Assembly: GCA_964501065.1 (NCBI GenBank)
Contig: CAZCRF010000006.1
Location: 1-64,000 of the forward strand
Source of the DNA: Hallerella sp964501065
GTDB taxonomy: Bacteria > Fibrobacterota > Fibrobacteria > Fibrobacterales > Fibrobacteraceae
Direction of reading: 5' to 3'
Length of the DNA stretch: 64,000 nucleotides
Part shown: piece after piece, positions 26,481 to 35,602 of the stretch
How positions within the stretch are numbered: the stretch's first letter is position 1
Layout of the letters: each line of letters starts with the position of its first letter
Notes under the pieces: generated by a model
The model's input: only the letters and a program-made list of their open reading frames with translations
Told to the model about the DNA's origin: nothing
Databases searched by the model: none
Program-made: the position numbers and the translations under genes

Positions 26481-27358
26481 TCTTCGTCCTCGTCTTCGGG
26501 GTGCGCTTCCGCTTCTTCCTTCGCTTCCCTCTTTTCCAACAATTTCTGTTTCTGCTCCTTTTCGAGGCGCTTCTGGAAGTTCTTTTCGAGTTTCGCGATG
26601 TAACGCTCCTGGTTTTCCGGCGAGTCCAGTCTCTTTTGGATGCTGTCCGGGACTGTCAGCCGGTAATTCTCCAAGTAGTAGCGTGCGGATTCGAATTGAT
26701 CCAGTTCCGCATAGCTCTTGACAAGAAGAGCCAAGGCTTCCGGTCGCCGCTTGCTCTTCGGGTAAAGGTCCAGGAATTCCTTCATGTAGATGGCGGACGA
26801 TTGCGGATGCCCGAGCTTGTGGTAAAGGCGCGCCGTGCGGAAGTCGCGCTCTGCCCGGCGTTCCGTGAGCAAGTTCAGGTAATGGTTGACGGAATCGGAG
26901 AGGGGGGATTCCGGGTGGTTGGACAGGAACTTTTCGAAGTCGCGCATGGCGAGGGTCGTGTTGGTCTCGTCCCGGTCGATGTTGTATTCGATGTTGAACG
27001 CGGCGACGGCCTTGCGGAATTCCGCCGTTTCGTTGAACGGGGAACTCGGGAAGTTGTTCACGAAACTGCCGTATTCTCCGCGGGCTTCCAGCCATTCTTC
27101 CAAGTTGAAGTAGCTCTCGGCCAGCAGGAACTGCGTCTGCTCCATGTAGCCCGTGCCGATGCAAAGGTTCAAAATTTCTTCGAGAGGGCCTTTGACGCGT
27201 CCGTAGTGGCCTTCCTTGAATTCCTTGTCGGCGGCGTCGAACCGGTTCTTGCACATTTGCGTGCGGTCGCCGCCGCCCTCGCTTGTCGCACAGGCGGACA
27301 GGGTGAAGATGCCGAAAGAGAGCAGGAGCGGCAAGAGGAAAGATTTATTTATGCGCAT
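26477..27358 (-). CDS. bamD: Outer-membrane assembly lipoprotein BamD
   Basis: The 293-residue product has a lipoprotein signal with Cys23 (TLSAC). Tetratricopeptide-like helices cover the rest of the protein, with the family pattern FLLAESYFNLEEWLEAR and ALLVKSYAELDQFESARYY. BamD is a periplasm-facing lipoprotein subunit of the Bam complex that inserts barrels into the outer membrane. The C-terminus is a highly charged Lys/Glu coiled coil ending in an acidic run, longer than in Escherichia coli. Placement directly before a barrel gene fits. It diverges from lptF across 72 bases. Confidence 0.85.
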   Translation of the reverse strand: MRINKSFLLPLLLSFGIFTLSACATSEGGGDRTQMCKNRFDAADKEFKEGHYGRVKGPLEEILNLCIGTGYMEQTQFLLAESYFNLEEWLEARGEYGSFVNNFPSSPFNETAEFRKAVAAFNIEYNIDRDETNTTLAMRDFEKFLSNHPESPLSDSVNHYLNLLTERRAERDFRTARLYHKLGHPQSSAIYMKEFLDLYPKSKRRPEALALLVKSYAELDQFESARYYLENYRLTVPDSIQKRLDSPENQERYIAKLEKNFQKRLEKEQKQKLLEKREAKEEAEAHPEDEDED

Positions 27359-27430
27359 GAGTCCGTCTTGAAAAGGATGGAACGGGTTTCAAGTTTCTAA
27401 ATTAGCAAAAAAACAGAGTTTGAAATAGCC

Positions 27431-28846
27431 ATGATTCTTGTACGATATGTGCTGAAGGAACACCTCGCGCCCTTTTTGCTGGCGTTGTTCGTCATCACGT
27501 TCCTCTTCGTCGTGGATTTTCTCGTGACGATTTTGGACAATGTCCTTTCGAAGGGGCTGCCCGCTTCGACAGTCCTTGAAATATTCCTGTTGAACATCGC
27601 CTGGATGCTCTCCCTTTCGATTCCGATGGCGGTCCTTGTCGCGTGTCTCATGGCCTTCGGGCGGCTTTCCGGGGATCAGGAGATAACGGCGATGAAGGCG
27701 GCGGGGGTTTCGCCTTTGGCCATCGTGCGCCCCGTTTTGCTTGTCGGCCTGTTGGTCTCGGAGCTTTTGATTCTTTTCAACAATTGGATCTTGCCGGAGG
27801 CGAATCACAGATCCGTGGCGCTGATGAGTGCCGTTTCCCGGAAGAAGCCGCACGCATTCGTCGATGCCGGAAAGTTGATAACGCAGTTCCCGGGAGTCCA
27901 ATTGTGGGTCGATCGGATTGATCCGTCTTCGGGGACTTTGTATGGAGTCCAGATTTTTGAAACGGGCGGGAAGGGGCCGCCGCGCGTCGTGATCGCGGAT
28001 AGTGCGACGATGGATTACGTCGACAACGGGATGACGCTGATGCTCCGTCTGAAGAGCGGGGAAAACCATATGGTGGACAAGGACAATCCGGCGGATTACT
28101 TCCGCATCCGCTTCTCTTCGGAAGATTTTGCGATGAAAAACGTGAACGACCGGTTGGAGCGTCGCGACCGCAAGCACAGGAGTGACCGGGAAATGCCTGT
28201 CGAAATGATGCTCGAAGTCATCGGGGAAGCGGAAAAGAACGAGGCGAAAATCGTCGAGGAGTCCCGCGAAACGCTCTTTCCCGAACTGATCCGCATGAAA
28301 GGGCTTGTCTCCGGGGATTCCGTCGTGCCCCGTGACGGGAAGTGGAATTTGCCCCTCGATTCCGCGCGGCACGCGCGCGCCCTGCGGGACGTCTCCGTGT
28401 CCGAGAAAACGCGGGAACGCCTGGTCCACAGGACGGTGGAACGCGTCTTGAACGAACGGAAGCGCCAGGCGCAGTATTGGGTCGAAGTCCACAAGAAGTT
28501 CAGCACGAGCGTCGCGTGCGTCGTCTTCGTGCTGATTGGCGCCCCCCTCGGCATCATGGCGCGGAAGGGGGGAATCGGCACGGGCATCATTTACAGCATC
28601 GCGTTCTTCGTCCTCTATTGGGTCTGCCTCATCGGCGGGGAAAACTTGGCCGACCGTTTGATGGTCTCGCCCGTGCTCGCCATGTGGATTTCGAACGTCA
28701 TCATCGGGGCTTTTGGAATCCTCTTCATGTGGAAGATGTATCGCGACCGCTATTCCGGGACGACTCCCGTGGGGCATGTCAAGAACCTTTTCCGCCGGAT
28801 TTCGGGAAAATTCAAGCGCAGGAAGTCGCCGGAGGGCTCGGCGTGA
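27431..28846 (+). CDS. lptF: LptF-type permease of the LPS export ABC transporter
   Basis: The 471-residue product is a YjgP/YjgQ-family permease. Three helices in the first 115 residues carry the family segment GRLSGDQEITAMKAAGVS, a large periplasmic beta domain follows, and three more helices close the C-terminus. It extracts lipopolysaccharide from the inner membrane together with LptG and LptB. It is longer than the usual 360 residues because of an enlarged central region. The stop overlaps the lptG GTG start. The F/G assignment is by order only, since the two are paralogues. Confidence 0.9.
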   Translation: MILVRYVLKEHLAPFLLALFVITFLFVVDFLVTILDNVLSKGLPASTVLEIFLLNIAWMLSLSIPMAVLVACLMAFGRLSGDQEITAMKAAGVSPLAIVRPVLLVGLLVSELLILFNNWILPEANHRSVALMSAVSRKKPHAFVDAGKLITQFPGVQLWVDRIDPSSGTLYGVQIFETGGKGPPRVVIADSATMDYVDNGMTLMLRLKSGENHMVDKDNPADYFRIRFSSEDFAMKNVNDRLERRDRKHRSDREMPVEMMLEVIGEAEKNEAKIVEESRETLFPELIRMKGLVSGDSVVPRDGKWNLPLDSARHARALRDVSVSEKTRERLVHRTVERVLNERKRQAQYWVEVHKKFSTSVACVVFVLIGAPLGIMARKGGIGTGIIYSIAFFVLYWVCLIGGENLADRLMVSPVLAMWISNVIIGAFGILFMWKMYRDRYSGTTPVGHVKNLFRRISGKFKRRKSPEGSA

Positions 28847-30090
28847 AGTTCTCGAGGTATCTGGTCGTACATTTTTTGAAGATGTTTCTGCTGGTGCTCC
28901 TCGGGGCCGTCTTCATGTTCATCGTCATCGATTTCGTGGGGAATATCCGCACTTGGCTTGCCCGTGACCTGTCCGATGTCCGCGAATACTATCTGGCCTA
29001 CTTGCCCTACATCGTCTATTTGGTGACTCCCGTCGCCCTCTTCATCGGCATTGTCGCTTCGGTGGGGAACATGTCCCGGCACTTGGAATTCATGGCCATC
29101 CAGCAATCGGGTAGAAGCCCGTTCCGCGCCCTTTTCCCGGTCTTTTTCGTCGGTGCGGCGGTCACGCTCTTTTCCTTTTACTTGGATGCCGAAGTCTTGC
29201 CGGATGCGAACCACGAGCGTTACAAAATCATGGAGCCGATGGCGCAGCAACGCCGCGATCCGAGGATCAAGGACAAGCGGGACTTCGTTTACATTTCCGG
29301 GGACAAGACCAGTTGGTTCATGCGCTCTTACGGCGGAAGCGCAAGGCTCGGGCGCGACGTCGTGCTGCTGGTTTACCGCGACGGGAATCTTTACGAACGC
29401 TTTGACGCGCGCCGTCTGCGCTGGATGGATCCGGACACGGTTTGGAAACAGGAGGCCGCTCCCCCCGTGGCTTTCCGCAAAAAGGCCCGCGCCCGCGAAC
29501 GGGGAAGCCTTTTTTCCGACTCGACGGATCTCAACGGGAATTCTTCGGATGGCGTGGAAAGTTCCTCGTCAAAAGCGGAAGTGGAGAGCATCGTGCCGGG
29601 GTATTGGCGGCTCGAAGACGGCTATAGCCGAACCTTTTTGAACGACGGGACCGTTCAAGTGAGGCGTTTTTCCCGAGAGAGCCTGAAGGGGAAAACGGAG
29701 ATTCTCCCGGAGGATTTTTTGGATGAACGGCAGCGCGGCGACGAAATGGATGCGAAGACCATTTTGCGCAAGATAGAAGTGCAGAAGCGTTCCGGGGAGA
29801 AGACCAGCAAACTCGAAACGGCTTATTACTTCAAGTTTTCCGGGTCGGTCATGAATTTCATCGTCTTGTTGATTGGGGCGGCCCTTGCGCACAGGTTCAA
29901 TCGGAATGGAGGGCTTTCTCAAAAATTCGGGGTTGGGATTTTGCTCGTGTTTAGCTATTATGTTGTCATTCGGATTGGGCTGAAGATGGGTGAAAACGGT
30001 GCGCTGAATCCCATGCTCGGGGCCTGGATCGGGCACATCCTTTTTGCGGTCGTCGCCGTGTGGATGTTGCACCGCTCATTCCGTTTGTAA
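28843..30090 (+). CDS. lptG: LptG-type permease of the LPS export ABC transporter, GTG start
   Basis: The GTG at 28843 overlaps the lptF TGA (GTGA) and has GGAGG seven bases upstream. The 415-residue product starts KFSRYLVVHFLKMF and has three N-terminal helices with GNMSRHLEFMAIQQSGRS, the YjgQ counterpart of the coupling helix. A periplasmic beta domain and three C-terminal helices follow. The central part has a serine-rich insertion near residues 225-245. It pairs with LptF in the inner membrane to drive LPS out. The open frame from 28342 is antisense-free overlap with lptF and is not used. Confidence 0.9.
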   Translation: MKFSRYLVVHFLKMFLLVLLGAVFMFIVIDFVGNIRTWLARDLSDVREYYLAYLPYIVYLVTPVALFIGIVASVGNMSRHLEFMAIQQSGRSPFRALFPVFFVGAAVTLFSFYLDAEVLPDANHERYKIMEPMAQQRRDPRIKDKRDFVYISGDKTSWFMRSYGGSARLGRDVVLLVYRDGNLYERFDARRLRWMDPDTVWKQEAAPPVAFRKKARARERGSLFSDSTDLNGNSSDGVESSSSKAEVESIVPGYWRLEDGYSRTFLNDGTVQVRRFSRESLKGKTEILPEDFLDERQRGDEMDAKTILRKIEVQKRSGEKTSKLETAYYFKFSGSVMNFIVLLIGAALAHRFNRNGGLSQKFGVGILLVFSYYVVIRIGLKMGENGALNPMLGAWIGHILFAVVAVWMLHRSFRL

Positions 30091-30108
30091 CAGATCGGTC
30101 GGTGGTTT

Positions 30109-32025
30109 ATGTTGTCTGAGCTTCTCTATATCGTTTCCGGTTTTTTGCTGGGTCTTGCCTTTCAAGGCGGGCTGTTCCTATTTCTCATCCCCTTTGCGCT
30201 TGTCGGCGTGATTCTCGCGCGGCTGAACAGCCCGAGCCTTCCCGATTCGGACACGAAGGCGACAGTCCCCATTTTGCGCGCGAATCGGCAGACGGATGCA
30301 GTGGAAGTCGGGCGCATCCTGCGCCCCGCGATGACGCAGACGGGAATCGTCTTGGCGGCGAAGGATACGTTCACCGCCTTTCCGGGCGAGGGGGAAGCCG
30401 CCTTCGACAAGCTCAAGGACAATGAAATTTGGCAAAAGCTCGAGAGCGATTTGGATCCCGTCTATCTAGGCGTCTTGCGTTCCCTTGAAAAGCTCATCCC
30501 CAAGGCGCATTCCGTCCTCTTCTTCTTGAAGTCGGGCGACGGAAGGGCTTTCCGCATCCGCCAATTCGCGTCCCTGTCGGAAGATTCCGTGAACAGGTCC
30601 GTCTTGATTCCCGACGGTTCCGGTGTCGTCGGGCAGCTGGCCGGTCGCGACCTTTTGCGCATTTTGGAGGGCGACTTGCCTAGCGGAAAGAGCTTGGGGT
30701 ATTATGTGGGGATTCCGCCCGTCCATTCTGTCGCCGGGGTTCCCCTCTTCAACGGCAAGAAGGAGCGGGTCGGCGCCCTTGTCGTCGATTCGGAAGAAAG
30801 GAGCGCGTTCGGGGCGGACATCATCCCGGTCTTGGAAAATTTTGCAGCCATGTTTTACATGCTCACCTACAAGAGTTTCGCTTCGGCTTCGAATTTCCGC
30901 GAGAAGAAGAAGTTTTACGAACTTGCCGCCTACCAGCAGAAGTTCTTCAAGACGACCCTCCTCCGCGACACCTACAAGGAAATTTTCGATTACGTCAGCC
31001 GCAATTTCCAGGCGGATCGCATCATGATTTTGGTCTTTGACCTGCCGGACAAGGCCGCGCAATCGCACAATTCGTCGGAGAAGGAATTGGGGACTGTCGC
31101 CTTTTGCCGCGGGGAGGACGAATCCAGCTTTGAAGGAATGCATTTTTCCCTTTCCGACAAGGGCATCTTGCCGCTTTCGATGATGCAGCATACGGCGACG
31201 GAGCGCGTCTTCAGCGGGCGCGTGTCCGATTACGTCCCGCGCTTGAACGACGGCGAAGTCCGCAACCACTCGCTGCGCTATCTCTTTGTGCAACCCAGCT
31301 CCATGACGATGCGGAACGCCGCCTTGAACGAGCCTTCGGAATTGGCCATTTGCCTGGAACGCCGTTACCCGGAAAAGCTCGGGCAACTCGAAAAGGACTT
31401 GCTCCGATTCGTTGTGAACATCGCCTATTTCGCCTACCAGCGCGGCAAACAATTTGAACATGAGCAGTTCGCCATTTACCACGACGAGTTGACGGGGCTT
31501 TTGAACAGGCGCACGATTGACGAGGAAGTCGCCAAGTTGAATCAAGTCCACCAGGTGAAGAACGTCGGCGTGATGATGATGGACATCGACCACTTCAAGA
31601 AATTCAACGACACCTACGGGCATGCCGCCGGGGATATCGTGTTGAAGGAAGTCGCCGCGCGCATTTCGTCCGTTGCGGAGAGGGGGGACAATCTTTTGGC
31701 GAGATACGGCGGCGAGGAATTCTTTGTCGCGATGCCGGGAGCGACGGAAAAATCCCTTTTGGACACGGCGGAGCGGATTCGCCTGGCCGTGTGCTCGAAG
31801 CCGTTCGACTTGCACCAAGGTTCGCCGATAGACGTCTCGGTGAGCATCGGATGTTTTTTGGCGGCGGAAGATTTTCACGGGGAAATGACGCGGGCCGTCC
31901 ATTATGCGGATGACGCGCTTTACAAGGCGAAGGAAAGCGGCAGGAACCGTGTCGTCCGCTACGAAAGCCGCCTTGAGGATGACTTCTCGGAAGATTCGGG
32001 CGAGCGGGATGTCCCGGGAGAATAG
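30109..32025 (+). CDS. GAF-GAF-GGDEF diguanylate cyclase
   Basis: The 638-residue product has two N-terminal hydrophobic helices (about 5-37), two GAF-like regions (about 110-250 and 285-440) and a C-terminal GGDEF domain. The GGDEF domain includes DELTGLLNRR and the active-site GGEEF at 534-538, so cyclic-di-GMP synthesis is likely. At the usual inhibitory site the sequence reads RGDN with a one-residue shift, so the RxxD I-site is not clearly present. It lies 18 bases after lptG in the same run of genes. The GAF ligands are not known. Confidence 0.92.
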   Translation: MLSELLYIVSGFLLGLAFQGGLFLFLIPFALVGVILARLNSPSLPDSDTKATVPILRANRQTDAVEVGRILRPAMTQTGIVLAAKDTFTAFPGEGEAAFDKLKDNEIWQKLESDLDPVYLGVLRSLEKLIPKAHSVLFFLKSGDGRAFRIRQFASLSEDSVNRSVLIPDGSGVVGQLAGRDLLRILEGDLPSGKSLGYYVGIPPVHSVAGVPLFNGKKERVGALVVDSEERSAFGADIIPVLENFAAMFYMLTYKSFASASNFREKKKFYELAAYQQKFFKTTLLRDTYKEIFDYVSRNFQADRIMILVFDLPDKAAQSHNSSEKELGTVAFCRGEDESSFEGMHFSLSDKGILPLSMMQHTATERVFSGRVSDYVPRLNDGEVRNHSLRYLFVQPSSMTMRNAALNEPSELAICLERRYPEKLGQLEKDLLRFVVNIAYFAYQRGKQFEHEQFAIYHDELTGLLNRRTIDEEVAKLNQVHQVKNVGVMMMDIDHFKKFNDTYGHAAGDIVLKEVAARISSVAERGDNLLARYGGEEFFVAMPGATEKSLLDTAERIRLAVCSKPFDLHQGSPIDVSVSIGCFLAAEDFHGEMTRAVHYADDALYKAKESGRNRVVRYESRLEDDFSEDSGERDVPGE

Positions 32026-32028
32026 CTG

Positions 32029-33501
32029 ATGTTCACCTTGTTGGATTGGATTATTCTGGCGGCTTACATCCTGCTCTCCGTGGCTGTCGGGCTTTGGGCT
32101 TCCCGTGGGCGGAAAAATTACGGGGAATACATGCGGGGCGGCGGATCGATGCCGTGGATTGCCGTCGGCATCAGCTTGATCGCGACTTCCGTCAGCGCGA
32201 CGACTTTTCTCGGGAATCCGGCGGAGTCTTACTTGAACGACATGAGCTTCCTCATGAACAACGCAGGTGCGTTGATCGCCATCGGAGTCGTCGGATGGGT
32301 CTTCATCCCGAGAATCCGTGCGGCGAAGATTTCTAGCGCTTACGAACTTTTCGAAGTGCGCTTCTCCCCGGGAGTCCGGCGATTGGCGGCCGTCTTTTAC
32401 TGCCTGCACTTGCTGCTTCGGATGGGAATCCTCTTGTATGCGCCGTCCTTGGTGCTCGCTCCCATCTTGGGAATCGACATTCGGCTGGCCATTTTGATCA
32501 CGGCTGCGGTTTCCACCCTTTACACTTGGTTTGGCGGATTCAAGGCGGTCGTCTGGACGGATGTGATGCAATTTGCAGTCCTTTTCGGCGGCGGAGTCTT
32601 TGCCCTCTGGGTCTTGTCCCGCGGAGTCGGCGGCTTCGATGCGATGTTTGAAATGGCGGCCGCGGCGGGGAAAACGAAGTTCTTCGACGCCTTGGACTGG
32701 AATCCGGCGAATGCGCGCAATTTGCTTTCGGCGGGAATCGCCTATGCGTTCACGGAAATTTCCATCCGCGGCTGCGACCAGCAATTCGTGCAACGTTACT
32801 TGAGCTGCGATTCGGTGAAGTCGGCGAACGCGTCGAGCGTCCTCAGCATGGTGCTCGGCGTCTTTGTCTCGGTTCTCTTCTTTCTAGTCGGTGCGGGGCT
32901 TTTTGTGTATTATCGGGTGGCGGCTGTCCATCCGCTTCCCGCCTCGATTGCCCCGAACGAAGTCTTCCCTTATTTCATCGTGCACTCCCTTCCCGCCGGA
33001 GCCACGGGGCTTGTCGTCGCCGCCATTTACGCTGCGGCGATGAGCAGCCTTTCGAGCGCCATCAATGCGCTCGGGAACACGACCGTGAAAGACATTTTGC
33101 TGGTCCGGTCGGAAAGCGCGGCGACCTTGTCGAAGGCGCGACTGTGGACCGTGCTCTGGGCGCTTCTCAGCACGGGGGCGGCTTTCCTCGCCGTTTCGAT
33201 GCAGAGCGATTCCCTCTTGAAAAGCGCGCTCTTTTTCACGGGACTTTTTACGGGGCCTCTCCTCGCCCTGTTCCTCCTCGCCTTCTTCGCTCCCAAATTG
33301 AAGACTTGGCAAATCTGTGCGGGAGTCTGTTGTGGAATGCTCTCCATTTTGCTTTTCAACCGGATACCGGCCGTCCCCGCATACCGTCCGCCGTTGGACG
33401 GGATGCTCTGCTTCTTCTGGAATCCGGTCGTTTCCTGTATCGTGACGTTTTTCATTTCCCGGGGGGTGGGGCTTTTTCGGCGAGGTTCACATGACGGATG
33501 A
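32029..33501 (+). CDS. Sodium:solute symporter (SSS family)
   Basis: The 490-residue protein has about 13 hydrophobic helices and SSS-family motifs, including the N-terminal ISLIATSVSATTFLGNPAE, the middle ISIRGCDQQFVQRYLSC and the later AAIYAAAMSSLSSAINAL. These transporters use the sodium gradient to import sugars, amino acids, vitamins or organic acids; the substrate cannot be told here. It starts three bases after the diguanylate cyclase stop and overlaps tadA by 11 bases. Confidence 0.93.
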   Translation: MFTLLDWIILAAYILLSVAVGLWASRGRKNYGEYMRGGGSMPWIAVGISLIATSVSATTFLGNPAESYLNDMSFLMNNAGALIAIGVVGWVFIPRIRAAKISSAYELFEVRFSPGVRRLAAVFYCLHLLLRMGILLYAPSLVLAPILGIDIRLAILITAAVSTLYTWFGGFKAVVWTDVMQFAVLFGGGVFALWVLSRGVGGFDAMFEMAAAAGKTKFFDALDWNPANARNLLSAGIAYAFTEISIRGCDQQFVQRYLSCDSVKSANASSVLSMVLGVFVSVLFFLVGAGLFVYYRVAAVHPLPASIAPNEVFPYFIVHSLPAGATGLVVAAIYAAAMSSLSSAINALGNTTVKDILLVRSESAATLSKARLWTVLWALLSTGAAFLAVSMQSDSLLKSALFFTGLFTGPLLALFLLAFFAPKLKTWQICAGVCCGMLSILLFNRIPAVPAYRPPLDGMLCFFWNPVVSCIVTFFISRGVGLFRRGSHDG

Positions 33502-33994
33502 AGAAGATTTGCGTTGGATGGATGCGGCTCTCCGCGAAGCGGCGCGCGCTTACGATTTGGGGGAAGTCCCCGTCGGGGCCGTCATCGTCAAGGACGGCAG
33601 GTGCATCGCCCGCGGATTCAACCAGGTGGAATCCTTGAAAGACGCGACGGCCCATGCGGAAATCATCGCCATCGGAGCCGCGTCTGCGTCCCTTGAAAAT
33701 TGGAGACTCGACGGGACGACTTTGTATGTGACTCTCGAACCTTGCCCCATGTGCGCGGGGGCAATCCTGAACAGCCGCGTCTCCCGCGTCGTTTACGGTT
33801 CTCCCGACACGCGCTTCGGCGGATGCGGCACGACCATCGACGTCCTGTCGGGCAATTCCTTGGGCCAAAAGGTGCAAGTGACCGGGGGCGTCAAGGCCGA
33901 TGAATGCCTGGGAATCTTGAAGGCCTTTTTCATGGAAATGCGCGAAAAGAAGGGCGATTCCGGGAAAAAACCGATGCGTCCGCCCCTTTCTTGA
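33491..33994 (+). CDS. tadA: tRNA-specific adenosine deaminase
   Basis: The 167-residue product shows the zinc-binding signatures of the cytidine/adenosine deaminase fold, HAE (55-57, Glu57 catalytic) and PCPMC (84-88), with the TadA-type AGAILNSRVSRVVYG and a longer C-terminal helix. It converts wobble adenosine 34 of tRNA-Arg to inosine, an essential step. It overlaps the symporter gene by 11 bases. No functional link to its neighbours is evident. Confidence 0.95.
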   Translation: MTDEEDLRWMDAALREAARAYDLGEVPVGAVIVKDGRCIARGFNQVESLKDATAHAEIIAIGAASASLENWRLDGTTLYVTLEPCPMCAGAILNSRVSRVVYGSPDTRFGGCGTTIDVLSGNSLGQKVQVTGGVKADECLGILKAFFMEMREKKGDSGKKPMRPPLS

Positions 33995-34008
33995 ATTATT
34001 TTTGCCAT

Positions 34009-34848
34009 ATGGTTCGTTCTGCCCTGTCGCTTTCGACTTTGATTTTGGCGTTGTCCTTGACCGCTTGCGATGATAGGACCGTCTCGCTTGGATTCAACAC
34101 GCAAAATCCGACGCCGGACGATTACAGGTTGACCAGCTCTTTGCACGTCCTGCTTTCGCCGGATTCCGACAAGCAGTCGAGTCCCGAATCGATGAGTGCG
34201 AATGTCGACGTCCAAGTGCATTCGGAACTCCTTTCCGCCTATGATGACGGTACGGGACGCTTCCTTCTCCGCGTGGATTCGGCGAACTATTCTTCGGACA
34301 GCCGCTCGGTGGAAGAAACGGACCACGTCGAGCGTTTTTTGAAAACTCAGGCCGTCCAATACAAAATGGGCGGCGACGGGGAGATGAGCGCTGTCCGGTT
34401 CGACGACGTGGTCTCCTTCCCGGATATCGGCGACGTGGATATTCGGAACCTGTTCTTGAAAGTCCAGCCCATTTTGCCGGGCGCTCCCGTTTCCGTGGGG
34501 GATTCGTGGGAACGCCAGCAGGCGATTGTCGGCGACGATGGCGGACAGAACGTCGTCTATAAGTGGTTCAAGCTTTCGGATGTCTTCGAAAAGGACGGGA
34601 TTGAACTGGCGAAATTGGACATGAACGTCCGTTACCGGCAGCACGGCGAGGACGACGCGCAGATAACGGAAAGCCCGGACTTCGTCCTCGGCTCCGGGGT
34701 GATCCTTTTCGACATCCGCGCGGGGAAGATTGTCGAAGGCGATTTGCAAATCGAGGGGCGCATCCGGGTGATAGAGAAGAAGTCGTCCGACACGATTCCG
34801 GATTTGCGCGTGCGGCAGAAAATCTCCATCCGGAAGGTCGGCGGATGA
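34009..34848 (+). CDS. Putative lipoprotein, 279 residues
   Basis: The ATG at 34009 gives a lipoprotein signal ending at LTAC. The mature protein is mainly beta-strand by its alternating pattern, with few aromatic clusters, and contains no motif I recognise. An upstream in-frame ATG at 33904 lies inside tadA and would bury the signal. The stop overlaps the ATG of the beta-helix gene by four bases, and 14 bases separate it from tadA. The overlap suggests the two proteins are made together and may act together in the envelope. Confidence 0.8.
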   Translation: MVRSALSLSTLILALSLTACDDRTVSLGFNTQNPTPDDYRLTSSLHVLLSPDSDKQSSPESMSANVDVQVHSELLSAYDDGTGRFLLRVDSANYSSDSRSVEETDHVERFLKTQAVQYKMGGDGEMSAVRFDDVVSFPDIGDVDIRNLFLKVQPILPGAPVSVGDSWERQQAIVGDDGGQNVVYKWFKLSDVFEKDGIELAKLDMNVRYRQHGEDDAQITESPDFVLGSGVILFDIRAGKIVEGDLQIEGRIRVIEKKSSDTIPDLRVRQKISIRKVGG

Positions 34849-35591
34849 AGTTTTTTCCCTTTTTTCTGTTTGCCCTTGCCGGTTTCGCCCTTGCCGAAAC
34901 GCCGTTCTCCGCGGCGAAGAATCACGATGAACCCCGTTCTGAAGTGACGCCGTTCCCCGCGGCGGAGAATCACAAGGTGTCCCTTTCGGAAGAATCCTCC
35001 CCATACCTTCTCGAATCGAGCTTTGTCCTCGCGGAAGACGACACGCTTGAAGTCGGGCCGGGAGTGAAAGTCCTTTTCGGCGGCTATGCGCGGTTCTATT
35101 TGAGGGGGACAGTCCGGATCGAGGGGACGGCGGCGAAGCCCGTCGCCTTTTTGAACGCGGATTCGGCGGAATCCTGGAACGGGCTTTACATTTCGACGGG
35201 CGAGAATTTCTTCCATGCGAAGCACCTGCGGGTGGAGAAATCTTTTCGGAACACGGTCGTGCGTTCCCGTGGAATTTTCGAATCCGTCCGTTTTGAAAAT
35301 AATTATTACGGGCTTTGGTTTGAAAACTCTCCCCGGATGGAGCTTTCCGACTGCGAATTCCTGCAAAACCGCTTCGCCGTTTCGGTTGGAGTGGGCAAGG
35401 TGAAATTCCGGAATACCAAGATCCATGACAACATCTTCGGGATTTACCTTTATTCGGGGACGACCTTCGACGGCGACGCCGGGAGCGTCGTGAACAATTT
35501 GGAAGCGAATGTCCGGAAGGAGTCCGAATTCATCGGAAAGGGCCGCAAGATTTCCAAAGACGTCTGGCAGCGGATTGAGTCGAGCTTCTGA
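34845..35591 (+). CDS. Secreted right-handed beta-helix repeat protein
   Basis: The 248-residue protein has a signal peptide (MKFFPFFLFALAGFALA). After a low-complexity segment comes a parallel beta-helix region with repeated strands and turns, such as GTAAKPVAFLNADSAESWNG, FESVRFENNYYGLWF and LSDCEFLQNRFAVSV. Such folds occur in polysaccharide lyases and in ligand-binding proteins; no catalytic signature is visible. The N-terminal part holds a duplicated 16-residue unit (see the repeat entry). It overlaps the preceding lipoprotein gene by four bases and is 11 bases before the motor cassette. Confidence 0.75.
   Translation: MKFFPFFLFALAGFALAETPFSAAKNHDEPRSEVTPFPAAENHKVSLSEESSPYLLESSFVLAEDDTLEVGPGVKVLFGGYARFYLRGTVRIEGTAAKPVAFLNADSAESWNGLYISTGENFFHAKHLRVEKSFRNTVVRSRGIFESVRFENNYYGLWFENSPRMELSDCEFLQNRFAVSVGVGKVKFRNTKIHDNIFGIYLYSGTTFDGDAGSVVNNLEANVRKESEFIGKGRKISKDVWQRIESSF
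34899..34973 (+). repeat. Tandem duplication with 48-base period inside the beta-helix gene
   Basis: ACGCCGTTCTCCGCGGCGAA at 34899 recurs from 34947, and the first 27 bases match at 25 of 27 positions. The duplication keeps frame (16 codons) and sits directly after the signal peptide (TPFSAAKNHDE then TPFPAAENHKV). The composition differs from the rest of the protein. Confidence 0.7.
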
Positions 35592-35602
35592 GGGCGGGAA
35601 TC

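Noticed and set aside
30466..32793. Long minus-strand frame of 775 codons
   Set aside because: It lies wholly opposite the diguanylate cyclase and symporter genes and is an effect of high GC and codon bias; the protein is compositionally biased and has no recognisable domain.
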